A stretch of 64,000 nucleotides of DNA from Melanocharis versteri. Its lineage: Eukaryota > Chordata > Aves > Passeriformes > Melanocharitidae. The notes under the pieces were generated by a model, which ran no database searches, was not told the origin of the DNA, and worked only from the letters and a program-made list of their open reading frames with translations. The stretch covers positions 151,576 to 215,575 of the forward strand of contig VZTG01002908.1 of assembly GCA_013397845.1 (NCBI GenBank). Direction: 5' to 3'. Within the stretch, counting starts at the first letter, position 1; each line of letters opens with the position of its first letter. Below are positions 25,569 to 39,400 of the stretch, in pieces. A program made the translations under genes and the position numbers.

Positions 25569-25726
25569 ACTCGACACAGGGCAGATCTTTGCAATTTTGT
25601 CTGCTTATGTAGTTGATGTGAGAGAAGAAATTATAGTCCACTTAGTAAAGCTGAAATACCAGCATATGCTTGCCTTAAAAAGCTCCAACTCAAGAACATG
25701 CCATCTTGCAGAGACCATTGCATAAC
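25569..25726 (-). other. USP9X: USP9X exon 2, 5' untranslated part
   Basis: The upper edge is set by a strong acceptor on the minus strand: a run of T and C (complement of 25732-25746) ending in CAG, with the exon starting at 25726. The segment carries two upstream ATGs. The first, at 25723, opens 30 codons and stops at 25631. The second, at 25718, opens 37 codons and stops at 25605. Both end before the main start. The acceptor is inferred from sequence only; no transcript was available. Confidence 0.75.
25605..25723 (-). promoter_or_regulatory. Two overlapping upstream ORFs in the USP9X leader
   Basis: ATG codons lie 5 bp apart at 25723 and 25718, in different frames. They open ORFs of 30 and 37 codons that end at 25631 and 25605. 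The second is in the same frame as the main start and ends 36 bases before it. Short upstream ORFs commonly lower or condition translation of the main ORF. This is a prediction from sequence, with no ribosome data. Confidence 0.55.
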
Positions 25727-27280
25727 CTGGAGGGGAAAAAAAAAAAGACAATATCCTGTATTAACACATGTATGGAAACACAATCCACACCTGGAAAAGA
25801 ATATTACAGGAATAAATACACTGCTATAGAGAACCTTCTATTTCAGACTTAGTATTTCTTTTTATTGAATACAACTGACAAAGTCACATTTGAAATATTT
25901 AACATGATTTAAATGTTCTAAGTAAAAATTACACTTATAATCACCTTGATACCATCGAGAAACTGACACACATTCCAAATGTGTGGCTGTTTACTTTGTG
26001 TTCAGAGTAAATGTGTGCAGCTGTTTACTCTGACTCTTTTGTTCCTGAATTCCTACAGTAGATTCTCTATCTGAATTCATGGTGCTGCTCAAGGTCTATG
26101 TAGAAATAACCTGATTAAGAGCCTAAAAAGCCCAATTTGTAATCTTTTCTAACACTCTCCTCCTGACACTGTCTAACTGCAGATGTCAGAGGGAGTTAAG
26201 AGACTGATTCTACCTCAGCTGAGACTAATAGAGACCCTGCAGCCAAACTCCTATTAGTACATCAGTATTCACACAGGGAATTTGACCAGTATTCCCTTTA
26301 TCCAACATGTGCCTATGAAAGCCTGGGTCCACTGGCCTTTCATCTCCACTACGAAGCCCATCACATCCCCACCAAGGGGTTTAGCAGATTATATGAAGAA
26401 AATGGTGATATCGGATTTGTTGAACTTGCAATGGTATACCAACAGTTCAATAATCACTGTGCTTCAACTTCACTGTGTTATACACAGACAAAAAGAGTTG
26501 CTTTAAGTTATAACAGCAATTCCACTCTATACCACCAGGCATTGTATAACCACGGAAGCAGAAATGTAATTTCCCAGAGCAACTCAGACTTCCAAGCACC
26601 ACATAAAACAAAAACAGTTCTCAGAAAGTTAAAAAGCCAAGTAAGGTGATAGAAAGAGTTGTATGAGCTTCCAGCAAGATGCATTTGGCAGTGCTGAGTT
26701 CCTGATCTAATCACCATAACCTCAAGTTAACAACTGGAGTGAAATTTCTGTTGTAACACTATGCATATTCCTAAGCGTTTTATTATGATGTCTCATCTCA
26801 AGTTAAGTTTCAATGCCGTTATCTATCTCCAAGACATTTAAAAATCTTTTTCTTATATTGTATGAATTTGGAAGGCATTACATACACAGTAAAAATTGAC
26901 TGGATACACTCTAACTCCTCTGCCCAGTCTCCAATATTAACAGCACCAACAAACTTAGAGATCTCTAATAATGTCACTAGAATAATGTTCGCTTTTGAAT
27001 AAAATTGTATTGTTTCAAAACACTCAATTGCAATCCATCTCTAGCTTTCATAATTAATATTCACAAGGCTTAGTAAGCCTACTAAGTCCAGAACAAATGC
27101 ATTACCAACTCAAAACTTTCTAGGAAGAAACTGATTTTTGAAATTCAGTTTTTAAAATGAATGCATTTGATATTTAATCAGTGCCTTTTTAAGAAATGCC
27201 CTCCTGAGTATTTAATTGTTTTCTACTGATGTTTATAAAGATCACTAAGTAGAAAGTAGTAGCAAGAGCAAGTTTCCTGC

Positions 27281-27305
27281 CACATATATATACATACACA
27301 CACAC
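27281..27305. repeat. Compound (AT)n/(AC)n microsatellite
   Basis: An alternating TA run grades into a CA run in intron 1. Confidence 0.85.
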
Positions 27306-28991
27306 TGCAGTCTACTGCAGCTCAATGCAGTCAGTTCCCCTGCACTACCTGATGGAGGTTTCCAGGTACTCACATAAACCAGTGAAATCAAACTGCTGCC
27401 AACTTACACTGCACTCTTCCGCAGCCCTAAGCCAACCACCACCACAACAAACCTTCTTTAATCACCACCATCCTTCCCTAACAGGGCTGGGTCGCACAAC
27501 GGCCACAAAAAAAACTTGTGCTGGCACAAGGAGCGAGGTAGCAAAGAAGCAGGAAAAGGGCAAAACAGCTCATTTCAGCAGCAATCCTGGCCCAGGCTGG
27601 CTTAAACTGCAGGCAGAGGTGGCCACTGGCAGCTGTGGGTCCACAACAGCTGACGCCAAGGACAAGCTGCTTGATCTCATCTCTTCCCTATTCTAATGCT
27701 TCGAGCTGAATTATCAAGAAGTGAGGTGGTTCAGAGTACTAAAGGAAACAACAGCAAAACCCTACCAAACGTACAAAGACTGATTATTTTTCAGTTTCTT
27801 TAATTATCTGAAATGGTGCACTGCAAGGCCAGAGAGTACTTACTCACCCTAATGCCAGCCAGGGAGCCAGGACAAACTGCAGCTCTGCTGTCAGACTGAC
27901 AGGCATCAGTGTGAATTTACCCACAGATTTTGTCTCTGTGCTTAGCTGAAGGATGTGGGCAAAGCATTCTTGTAAATTCCATTCTTCTCAAGGCAAGTAA
28001 CATAATTCAGCCAGGAGATGCAAGAAAGCTACTACTGAAATAGCCAACTTACTCAAAATCTTGCAAATTCACAGAATGAAACAAAATCTAAGAAAAATAC
28101 TATGAATTTCGCAGAAAATAGTAAACACAAAACATTTACATGAAGGACTAAGCTATCTTTTTCTTCCTCTTACTTAGGGATTGTTTGCTTAAGAGTCTAA
28201 TCATGATTTTCTGTGCATATTACTTAAATTACATTCCCAGGAAAGTGTATTTCAGGGCTTCCACAGAATTTCACTTGTCTTAGCCACGTGCATTAGACAA
28301 GGCCAACTTCTTAAGTGAGTTCATACTTCTCCCTCCAAATCTGTGTTATGTCCTCAGACGGACGATAGTAACTAACTTCAAGTTATGCTGCAGCTAACTA
28401 AAAACACTCAATCTCCAATAAATCATCTGACTGCTTCTTGTAGTATCTGCATGTTCTCAGTTGCAGGGATATCCTTGTTCAGGTATTTTCCTTTTAATTA
28501 CAGAATATACAAACATACTTTCATAAATGCAATCATAATCCAATTCATGCAATTTAAACAGTATTAGAAGGCAGTGGTTTACCAATCCTGTTTTCAGCCA
28601 CTCATTTACCATTTATGTTTCAGAGAAAACATCAAACTGCATGCCCACAGAGGACACACCACTGCTTTAATCTCTCTAGAACTAATTAACCATGAAACTT
28701 TGAATTCCCATCACTTCTTTAATTCAAACTATTCAATTTCAATTTTTTAGAGTTACAATGCACCAAGGCAGTTTGGCTCAGCTCAAGAATAGCCTTTATA
28801 CCTATTTATAACTAATTTGATACTTTATAAACAAATGTAAACTGATGCAGTGACATACTGGTTTTAAGTGTGCAGACAGCCCAATAGAAACAATTCAAAC
28901 TGCTTGTATCCAGCTGAATTCTAACTGATACTCTATGTTAGTTTTTATATACAACTCATTTCTACTATTTCTGGTTTTGAATTCAGCACAC

Positions 28992-29742
28992 TATCACAGA
29001 ACCAACAGAATATGCTGAGTTGGAAAGGCCCCACAGGATCATCAATTCCCACTCCTGGCACTGCACAGAACCATCCCAGGAGTCACACCCTGTGCCTGAG
29101 AGTATTGACCAAATGTTTATTGAGCTCCATCAGGCTGGTGCTGTGCCCACTGCCCTGGGGAGCCTGTTCCAGTGCCCAGCCATCCTCTGGGGGAAGAAAC
29201 ATTTCCTGATATTCAACTGAAACCTCCACTGACACAACTTCACGCCATTGCCTCGGGTCCTGTCAGCGTCACCACCAATAAAAAGATCAGTGCCTGCTCC
29301 TCCTCTTCCCCTCAAGAGGAAGCCGTAACTGCAGTGAGGTTTCCCCTCAGCCTCCTCTTCTCCAGGCTGAACAGACCCAGAGCCCTCAGCTGCTCCTCAC
29401 ACAGCTTCCCCTGAAGGCCCTTCACCATCCTCGTGGCCCTCCTCTGGACATCTTCTAAGAGCTTCATGTCTTTCTCACATCATGATGCACTAACTTAGGG
29501 CAAGGCTGCCCCAGCCCAGAGCAGAGCAGGACAATCCCCTCTCTTGCCCAGTTGGTGATGCTGTGCCTGATGCCCCCCAGGACAGGGATGTCCCTCCAGG
29601 CTGCCAGGGCACTGCTGACTCACATTCTACTCTCCACTGACCAGGAATCCCAGGTCCCTTTCTGCAGCACTGCCTGTCAGCACCTCATTCCCCAGTCTGT
29701 CCATACATCCAGGGTTGCCCCATCCCAGGTGCAAGCCACATC
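28992..29742 (-). mobile_element. CR1 LINE fragment, sense to USP9X, intron 1
   Basis: On the plus strand it reads as the complement of a CR1 3' end (TCACAG...TATGCTGAGTTGGAAAGG, then GGATCATCAATTCCCACTCC). It continues for about 750 bp through the CTCTTCTCCAGGCTGAACAG block typical of CR1. It is 5'-truncated near 29742. Confidence 0.88.
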
Positions 29743-31610
29743 AAGAAAAATTACCACCTTTACCCAAAGCTTTGAACAGATGTTTTAACATAGGGTCAAG
29801 ATGGAGACAGATCCCTGTTAGTTGACAAACTAACTCCTCCACTGCTAATCAAGCAGTGTATGAGGCTATGAAGACTGAGTCAAATGAATCCCAATGACAT
29901 TTGCTTTTGATGCCAACTAAAAAAAATTCCTATTTGATGTGTTTTTGCCATCTCCTTATGTCACCCTGATCCACCACTACATCGTAAGTGAAAGCCAGTT
30001 TTTGCTCCACCTGACTCATTGGAATTACAGCAGCCCCAGAAAAAGACAACTAGCGATCTTTTGACTCCGTGTGGTCCCCATTTAGAAGGCACCACCCGGT
30101 GTGAGCAGCGTTCCAACAGAGCCCCTGCTGCCCACTCGGAGGACACCAGGCACGGCACTGTCCTGCAGGAGGGCCCTCTGCTTCCAGGCTCAACAGTCCA
30201 ATACAGCTGCACACCTGAACCTCATCTCAAGCTTCCACAGTCGGCAATCTCATGACTATGTGGCAGAATAGGTTAATTTTGTTTTGGGGAGAAATCAAGC
30301 ACCTTTTCAAAAGCCAGGGGAAAAAGGTCAGACGTAGGTTCTGGATAAGTGGTAGGTAAGAAGCAAACATGTACACAATACTCTGTTACAAGATAACATG
30401 TCACAGCAAATGCAAGGGATGGCGTCTTAGCATGCAATGATAAAGGAACAAACACAATTTTCTAATACAGCTGATTTCTAGAATGGCCTTCATCCGAGTT
30501 TCTCAAAGTCTTCTCTTCAAAAGTAACTGAAATACCCCAACACATACAGCTCTTCTCCCTAAATTATCTTCTTGTAATACAGAGTCTCAGAAAAAAGCAA
30601 ATGCAAGGTGCCAGATGACAGAGGCAGACCTCAAAATACACTTTATTATTCATGAGCATTACCTAAGCCCTATATAGGGGGACAGACCTCTTTTTCCTTT
30701 AACTAAAGTATTCTGGTTATATACAAGTGAGGACATATGTCACAAAATCTACTTTGCCATGTGGTAACAATGAATGCCAGAGTAAGAGTCTGCTTAACAT
30801 GTAACAACAGAGCTTTCTAACAACCATACAGCAATTTATTTACAAAATGATGTTCCCATGAAACAGGAGCTCACAGATGTGCTTCTTCATCACAAGTGCT
30901 GTACTGCAAAAAGGCTTTACAGCAGCAATACAAATTTGGGGTTGAAAGGTATCACTGATTTGCTTCATATAGGATTCTAGGAACTGCCTTCTTAAAACCT
31001 TAGTTAAGTACTGACTCATCACAAGGATTATGATGTGATTCTAGTTCAAAAATTCTAGACTTCTACCCTATTCCTTTATTTCAACCAGAATGACTTCTCA
31101 ACTAGAAACACCTCCCCCAAATCTGTAACACTGACCTAATTCAGTAGTTACAATCTATACACACCCCCACACATTTTCCATTTTCTTTCCTCCCTGTGCC
31201 TTGTATCTTTCAGGAAGGAGGAAATTATTTACATAATCAGAATAGAGAACTGGAGGTCGCAGCATTTCACTCATTAACACTGACATGCACTGAAAGTGAA
31301 ATGCATTCAATGATTAATGCAAAACCTGTCATTAAGCTACTATTCAGTAGAGCAAGAAGTATCTAACTTCCAACATTTAAAAAACACCTGATAAGCAGCA
31401 ATCAAAAAATGTTATCTCAAATAACATATATTACTAAAAAGACCCCTTTAAATTCCTTCTCCTCCTAAAAAAGTGAGTGTATACGAGACTTGGTCAACTG
31501 CATCAGGTTCCAACATTAGTTAAAAGCAGTAAATGTCTTAATGTTACAATACAAGGCAGAATTTGAGTAACTGCAATGGTTACAAACTAAAACTATTCTC
31601 ATTGAAAAAT

Positions 31611-31629
31611 AGGTTACTTCAAGTAACCT
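31611..31629. repeat. Perfect 9-bp inverted repeat with a one-base centre
   Basis: AGGTTACTT, C, AAGTAACCT. The arms extend further into A-run and T-run flanks if a two-base bulge is allowed. It lies in intron 1. Confidence 0.8.
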
Positions 31630-32090
31630 TTTTCGGTGGTCATTCCACATCATACACCTGAAATTAAAACAATTGGCAGTATAGGTTTCTGGAACATTGA
31701 GAACATCCACATAAACATGTGATTCTATTTGCCTTCAAATTCATTTAAAAAATAAATGGGAATTGTCCTGAAACATACTTCAGTTCTTTCAGGATTCTTT
31801 TCTTTTTAATTTCAAAACTTGGTGCTGAGACTAAGCTCAGCTAAGATACATCTACGTAACAGTGTCCAACTTCACCTCATACAAGATGCTCCTACACGCA
31901 GCACTCACACTTTTTAAAGTTTAAACTTGTTTAAGCAAGCAGTAAGAGCACAGAAAGTGAACTTCCAAACTTGGAGCCAAAGAAATTCTAATCAAAACAA
32001 ACTGTATTCAAGCCAAGGCTGACAACAGGATTGGCTCTACACGTCAAGGCAACAAAGCTGACATCCTCAAAACATATTAACTTGTTTCAC

Positions 32091-32503
32091 AGCATCATAG
32101 AATGGTTTGGGTTTGGAAGGGACTGCAGTGATCATCCAGTTCCAACCCCTGCCACGGACAGGACATCTTCCACTAGACCAGGTTGTTCCTTTGATCCAAC
32201 CTGGCCTTGAACACTTCCAGGGATGGGGCATCGACAACTTCTCTGCGCACCCTATTCCAGCGCTTCACCACCTCCAGAGGAAAGAATTTCTTCCCAATTC
32301 TAATCCAAACCTATGCTCAGTTTAAAGCCATTCTCCCGGTCCTATCACTACGCGCCCTTGCCGTAAGTCTCTCTCCCGCTTTCCTGTAAGCCTCACGTCA
32401 ACACTAGAAGAGGTTCTATGGTCTCCCCAGAACCTTCTCTTCTCCAGGCTGAACAGCCCCAACCCTCTCAGTGTGTCTTCAGAGGAGAGGTGCTTCCACA
32501 TGG
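32091..32503 (-). mobile_element. CR1 LINE fragment, sense to USP9X, intron 1
   Basis: It starts with the CR1 tail complement CATCATAGAATGGTTTGGGT. It includes the GGCCTTGAACACTTCCAGGG and CTTCTCCAGGCTGAACAGCC blocks and ends near 32503. The length is about 410 bp, with no open protein of interest. Confidence 0.88.
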
Positions 32504-35411
32504 AATAACTTCCCAAAAGACTTAAATGAAAAAGGAAACCCTTTACATCAAAGGACTGTCTTACTTCAAGCCAGTAATTGATGAAGGTCAGGTCCTGAAA
32601 GGGAACTGGAGAGCAGCAGCAAGTGTCTTTCTCCAAAAGACATTCACCTGCCAATAATTTTTGGGACATTTAACAGTCAGACAGTGCACCACTGGCTACT
32701 TACAGCACATGATGCTTTTTCACAAATGATGTAATAAAGGACAGGTCTTCAGATCACACACTTAGTTCTGGCTACCAGACGGAAAAAGCAGTTTCAGTTC
32801 CTGTTCTGAAGAAGTGTTTTGCTCATGTGACTGTAAACAGAGACGAATCCAAATATACATCACCCAGTCAATGCCTTACACAAAAACCCACCAAATGTTA
32901 AGACAGTTAACTGAGTTCCCCTCACGGAGCTGTGGCCCTGCTGTCATGCTTTTCCACAGGTGCAAGTCCCAGGCCGCTGTCACAGACATAGTGCTGAGCA
33001 AGACTGGGCCTCTCATCTAGTACGACCACTCCTTCACTCTCAGGAGCTTTCAGAGGGAGTTACACTGATTCAACTGGTATCAAAATACATCCTCAAGGAT
33101 ATTCAGTGTATCTCAGTGACAGAAAGGAAAGGGACATAAATGTACAGCCCCTACAATTCTTTTATTTAAACTACTGGTCTAAACACTTCCCAGCAATGAA
33201 GAAACTACGTTCAAGGCACTGCTAAGTAGCTAAATAATGTGGGGTTTTATGGTGGGAGATGAAAATTTTAGTTGTGACAGTAAAACAAAACAGACTCTCC
33301 AAGAACAGAATCCAGTAAATATAAAAAGCACTGGTAAATGCACACACTAGAACCTAAGAAAAGCAAACTTACGAAGTCACTTCTGTCTAGAAAATGCAAA
33401 AATCTATTTTAAAATGCTTAAATGTTTTGAACCATGACTTTGACTTACTATAAAGCCCTTTTCTTGAATTCCCAATAAACATGCCAAGAAGTGGTAAGAC
33501 TTCATTTTACTTTGTATTAATAGAACGAGCTACAGCCTTCAAGAATAAAAAAAAATACCAAAGAACTTCAGTATAAACATTTGTTTCAGTCAGACCCAAC
33601 TCACACTGTTATATTTTTTTCCAATTATGCTACAGTTTATTTATGCAGAAGGCTGTCCGTCTGCAACCCAAAAAACGTGTTCTTGGCAATAGAGCCAATT
33701 AGGATTGAGTTGATACTTCAGGCCCAACTGCAAACCCAGGGCTTTTCAGAGAGCCATAGAACAGTTCAGGCAAGGACAAGGGATACATTCGCAGTTGGTA
33801 ACCTACCACCTATGGAGTAATTGTTATTGTACCATTATATCTATTTATCACTACTTCAAGAAAATAGCATGTCTAACGTTTGCACTGAAGACTGATAAAA
33901 TGCTCTTGGGCCTTTACTTCTGATTATTAAATCCATAGTTTGGTCTCGGATTCACCCAATTCAGAAAAGGATGTGACAGCTACACCCCTGCAAGCTAAGG
34001 AGTGAAGCTCACCATCCAATACACGAGCACAAAACATTCCCAGTGTTCTGGGAATGCATTCAGCATCCTCCCTTTTCACTTGGTACAAAGAACACTTTTA
34101 CTGAATATGTTACTCTTTATCATCTGTGCTTTAGAAGCTACGTTTAAAGATAGTTTCTCTGTATGTACATTACTTCTAATTTAAAGCGTATCTAAATATA
34201 GGTGGTAGTGGTATCAGCTGATTTTCTTAGCTCTGTGTACTAATGCAAGCAGCCAAGAAATGTTTTCTTGCATCACAAGCTAAAAAACCTGCAAAACACA
34301 CATTTTAGATGTATTGGTTCTGTTTTTGAAGTCTACAGCTTAAAAGCTCCTAGCACAAAATAATGCCTTACTGTATTGATAATTTGGGGCTTCAGAACCA
34401 TGGAGGAGATACCATGTCGTGTGTAGGAAATGGTGTGCCTCATCTCCAAAGTTGGAGGAAAAGGCAGGTTCTCCTTGCTCTTCCTGATTTTGTTTGTGTG
34501 CCTGATTGGCAGCTCTGATTTTTTTTGAAAGGAAAGTGCCAGTTAAAAGTACAGTTTGTGTAGTTCTTTTCTGCTGATTTCTCAGTTCTTTTTCTTCTTT
34601 GATAAGCTCAAAAGTCAAAGAGAATAGAAACAGCAATCTTAAAAGAACATCTTTATTCCCTAACTGCAAGGGAGTAGCCAGACAGTTGCAAACCCCAGAA
34701 CAGCTAGGCTACCTTGGCAATGGATGGTCTCTCATGTTCTGTAACGGGCTCAGATTTTGATTCATCCCACTGCACTCTCATCTCACAGGGCTAGCTAACT
34801 GGTGTGGAGGGACAACTTTTTGGCTGCTTACTTCTTTTCTAGATGTAAAAGGCTGTAATTCACAAGTTTCTTATCAGTTCTGTGACCAAAATTATATGTT
34901 TCTATTAAAAAAACAGAAATGCTAAGATTTATTCTTGCTGCAAACATACAATTGTGCTGTCCACCAGCAGTTGCTTTTGTAAAATAACAGTGCTTTTTGT
35001 CATATTCACCAATATATACAGTTTTCTGTAGGCCCTTTTTTCTAGGTAAATGACCTGACACTTGGCTCTGTTAGTGCCCATTTTACTGTGCCAAGCTTAC
35101 CAGATAACTCATATTACTCTGTGATGTGTCCTCCCTGTTTGTCACCTCATTAGTTTGGGTGCCATATGCAAGATTTATTAGTAATTTTATAGTTTTATCT
35201 AAGTAATTGGTAAAATGCTATTAGTATGAAATTGTGAATTGCTAGGTGAAGGGTTTGGCTAGGAATGTGTTCCTGTTTGTTAAAATCATGTTAATAATTC
35301 CGGTTTCACTCACTAAAGATTCCTTTTTCTGAACCTCTATTTTTTACACGTAAATTTCATCAGACAAGCATGTTAAAATGCAGTACAGAAATTCAGGTAG
35401 TCTCTAGCATC

Positions 35412-35850
35412 TTTTGATTCTCCACCTCTGCTCTGGTGAGACGCCACCTGGGAGTGCTATGTACAGGTCTGGTGTCCCCAATATAATGACAGGGAACTGT
35501 TGGAGCATGTCCAGAGGAGGCCACAAAACTGGTAAGAGCAGTGGAGCATCTTCCCTAACAAAGACAGGCTGAGAAAGCTGGGGCTGTTCAGCCTGGAGAA
35601 GAGAAGGCTGAGTGGAGACCTCACAGCAACTTTCCAGTATCTGAAGGGGGTCTACAGGGAAACTGGAGAGCAACGCTTCATCAGGAATGGCAGTGACAGG
35701 AAAAGGAGTAATGGGCACAAACTGAAAGAGGGGAAATTTAGGCTAAATATTAGGAAGAAATTTTTTCGTTTGAGGATGGTGAGACACTGGAACACGTTGC
35801 CCAGGGAGGTCGTGGATGCCCAGCCCTGGCAGAGTTCAAGGCTCCTTTTT
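35412..35850 (+). mobile_element. CR1 LINE fragment lacking its 3' tail, intron 1
   Basis: The plus strand has TCTGCTCTGGTGAGACGCCA at 35428, the GGCTGTTCAGCCTGGAGAAG block near 35582 and an ACACTGGAACACGTTGCCCA block near 35790. The match stops near 35850, before the usual tail, so the copy is truncated at both ends. Confidence 0.85.
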
Positions 35851-36364
35851 TCTTTCACCATCAAATGCTAGGACCTTTAACTTAGTAAAAATGTTGGGGT
35901 TTGTATCCAATATCGTGAGGGTAGTGGCAAAGCCACTGATAGTACACATCCCAAATTCAGTTCTGCAATTTATGCAGGAAGGTTTTACTGTTATTTTAGG
36001 TTGCATTAGAGTCTATAATGTCTCTCTAAGTCAGGTCCTACTGTGAACTAGAGAAGAATATGGGTCTTGTAAATTCCAAAAAACATCCACAGAGTATCTC
36101 ACTTCTTTTCGTGAGTGGGGCTCAAACCCTTCATAATTGTTAAGAACATCTGTACCCTAACTCTAGCAGAGGATAAACAGAAGATAAACCTCTGAAACTT
36201 CCTTGGATGCTGTTTTCTTCTTTTGCTGCAGGGCTCACAAAGAAATCTCAGCTTTCTTTAAACACAATTTCACAGGCAGAACTGATTAAGTTAAAACCAT
36301 GAGGTATCTACTTCCTCCTCCAATCACAGGAATATTCAAGAATAGAATTATTTCATTCATCTGC

Positions 36365-36408
36365 ATGAGATGTCCAAGGATCATCTAGTCCAACTGCCTC
36401 AGGATTAC
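36365..36408 (-). mobile_element. Possible tiny CR1 3' end fragment
   Basis: The stretch around AAGGATCATCTAGTCCAACT looks like the complement of a CR1 tail. It is too short to be sure. Confidence 0.4.
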
Positions 36409-39400
36409 AGAGAATACTAACTGCAGACAAAAATCTAAAGTAGTTAATTAGAAAAGTTTAAAAACAGAAGTCTCCATTTGATGTACTAGAGCCATTTAAT
36501 GCTGTTCACAACTTCAATTCTTCCTACAGAACAGAGTAAAAAAGGAAATAACCCTTCAACATTCCACCCTTGGAAGATCATGCCAAACCATACCGAGGTC
36601 CAAATCCTCACTGATGTTCAGTGCCATCCTTTGCCTTGGTTTCTTCCTGAGATACATAAACCCACTGTGGCTTCTGTAATTTGTGATGAGATTCATGCAT
36701 TCTACCAAGCTTGTAAGTACAGAATGGCTTTTGCTACTTTCATTCTTTCTCTAGTACCTGAAGGGAAGGATAATGGCATCTTACAGATTTGTCCCACTCG
36801 CAGCTTTAAAACATGGCCTTATTTATAGCATATATACTGCTTTGCAAAACTCAGGACTATAAATATTTGATATGTTGGCCAAAGTCATTCAGTCAGTGGA
36901 TTAGGGATATTATTACAATGTTATTTTTACATGTTACTTGTGCACTATTTCTTAAACCCTGCTTATGCACAGCACCTGATGTGTCACCATGGTGTGCAGC
37001 ACCCGATGCCAATACTGCAACTGGACTGTAAAGAATCTGGCAGAAAAGTGGAGTTCAAAACTGGCCTGCAAAAATCAGGCTCAGCCCCTCTGGCTCCCTT
37101 CATGTTCCTTATGGAAAACTTAATGGCTTCTCTAAACTATGTTAAACACTGCATTGAAGAAAATTAATTAATTAGTAGTAGTCTTTACGTCTAATATTCT
37201 GTGACATTACCAACACATTATGGAAATTTTCACACAAATTATAAAATCAACACAACTTACTGCTTGGTTAATTGTAAATAATTAAAGCATGATACAGCAC
37301 CTAACACAGGTATTAAGATGGAAGCGGATTACATTCTAGAACCATGACAAAAATAACTTTGTGAAATACCTAGATATTTTGAAATGCTTTAAATTCAAAT
37401 ATCTAAGCATTCCTGTTACTGTACTAACTTTAATTTCTCTTTTTTTTTTAAACTCTGCTTTTCATGTAATGTTTAATCAGCACAAACTAAGCACAGGAAC
37501 CCAAACTCTACCACCATCATTGTCAAGTGTAATTTAAATGTCTCTAATACAGAAGGAAATGACACCAGCATCAAAATTCATGTTTCAATAAGCTTCTTCA
37601 CAACCATTCAACAAACTTAGCCAAACTTCCAACTAGTTTCAACATACCAACTGCCTACTCAGCCTGGCGATTTTGTACTGTTCCATGCCAGATAACTGCA
37701 AGTAAACATTTTGACATTTTCTGCTGCCTCACAACCATTTCAGTCAGAAGATACTTGGTCTGAAAAATCAAGCTTGCACAAGCTCCCTAGAGGTGTTACA
37801 AGATGATAGCTCATTTCTTTTAATATCGCCTGTCTTAAACATGCTCCATTCCAACCAAACTCATACAAGCCCATCTTCCTAAGCAGATGGAATGCTCCAG
37901 AAATCCCTGAAAACTATCTACCTGCTCCAGAGAACTTGTGTAACAAGTTCCCTCAAAAATCCTGGCGTCTCTATAGGGAGTAAGAAGTGGCAACAGAACA
38001 GCATTTTTGTCTTGTCTTTATGTTCCTTCTGCCAACACAATGAAGGCTGTAGTTTGATATAAATGCAAAAAGATAAATAGCAGAGGAGGCTGGAAAGGAA
38101 CAAAAGCCCCTAGAAAGTACACTAAGAACACAGCAGGACTGTAAATAGGAAAATTTTTTCCACTATATTCACTCCCCCCACAGAACCAAGAAGCGACACC
38201 ACTGCCCCAGAAACACAGTATTCCTGTATCCATAAAGCCTATCAAAAAGCATATCACAACCTTCTTAACCAAGAAATGCAGGACAAAACAATCAACTATT
38301 ACCACATCCTAAGGACTGAGGGTGGGTTAAAGAACTCTGTTGCAGCTATCTGAAAACCAGAAAGTCATTCAGAAAAACCACAACCCACCACACACAAAAT
38401 AAAAAAATCCACAACACACACTACTCATGTTCTTCCTGCACTGAAACAATCCCATAAGCTACCAATCCCATAAACTCCCTTCGTAAAGAGCCCTCCCTTC
38501 AGTCACAAAACAGCCTACAAAGATCTCACTTCTGAGCTGAACCTACCAACAGGCCAGGAGAGACAAGAGGAACGTTGGACCTGTTCATCTCAGGAACAGT
38601 GCTTACAACAGCACCACATGAGAGTGACAGAACTCTAATAAGCTAGTTTTGCCACCACAGTGTGTGCGTGGATCCATCCTGCTTCAATTGTTGGAATCTC
38701 AGTGTGAAACAGCAATCCCATCCCCCAGTACAAGTACTACATCCTGATAAATTTTAGAAAATAAGTCTCATTGTATTTCTCCATGTGGACAAGCCTTAGC
38801 TCCATGTAAAGCCTCTCAGTCTGTTTGAAATCAGAGAAGTCTCCACTGTGACAAGAAGGGAAGGAGGGTGATCCTGCTGGCTTCCATCCTAACCACTTTT
38901 TCACCACTATGGAATTAGCCCTTGCATCACCAGATCACCAGCCAGATCAAGAAGCCAATCTGGCTGAAAGGTAACTGGAGGATAGGAATAAAATCATTTT
39001 AGTTTTCAGCTGCATCACATGCCATATGAACAGTAACAATGGCAGGAGAAACAGGAAGAACACAACCATGAATAGAACCAACTCTTTCAGCATCACTGCA
39101 AATCTCTCATGAAATACACCCCAGAAGAGGAGGGAAAGGGAAGGAAACAGAATACAGATCATTACAGATCATCATTAGCACATATATAACTAATATATAA
39201 CCAAGGTTCACATACATTATAGCACAAATGGGTCTTTACAACAGAGAGAAGTCATAAAGACCAAAATTTTTCCCAAGCATAATGGATATCACAGGAAAAC
39301 GCACACAGAGAAAGCTGTTTAGTAGATGATAAATGCCAGGAACGTCAGTTCACCAACAGCACAAGTTCAGTCATGAAAGAAATATTAAGCAGCCACAGCA

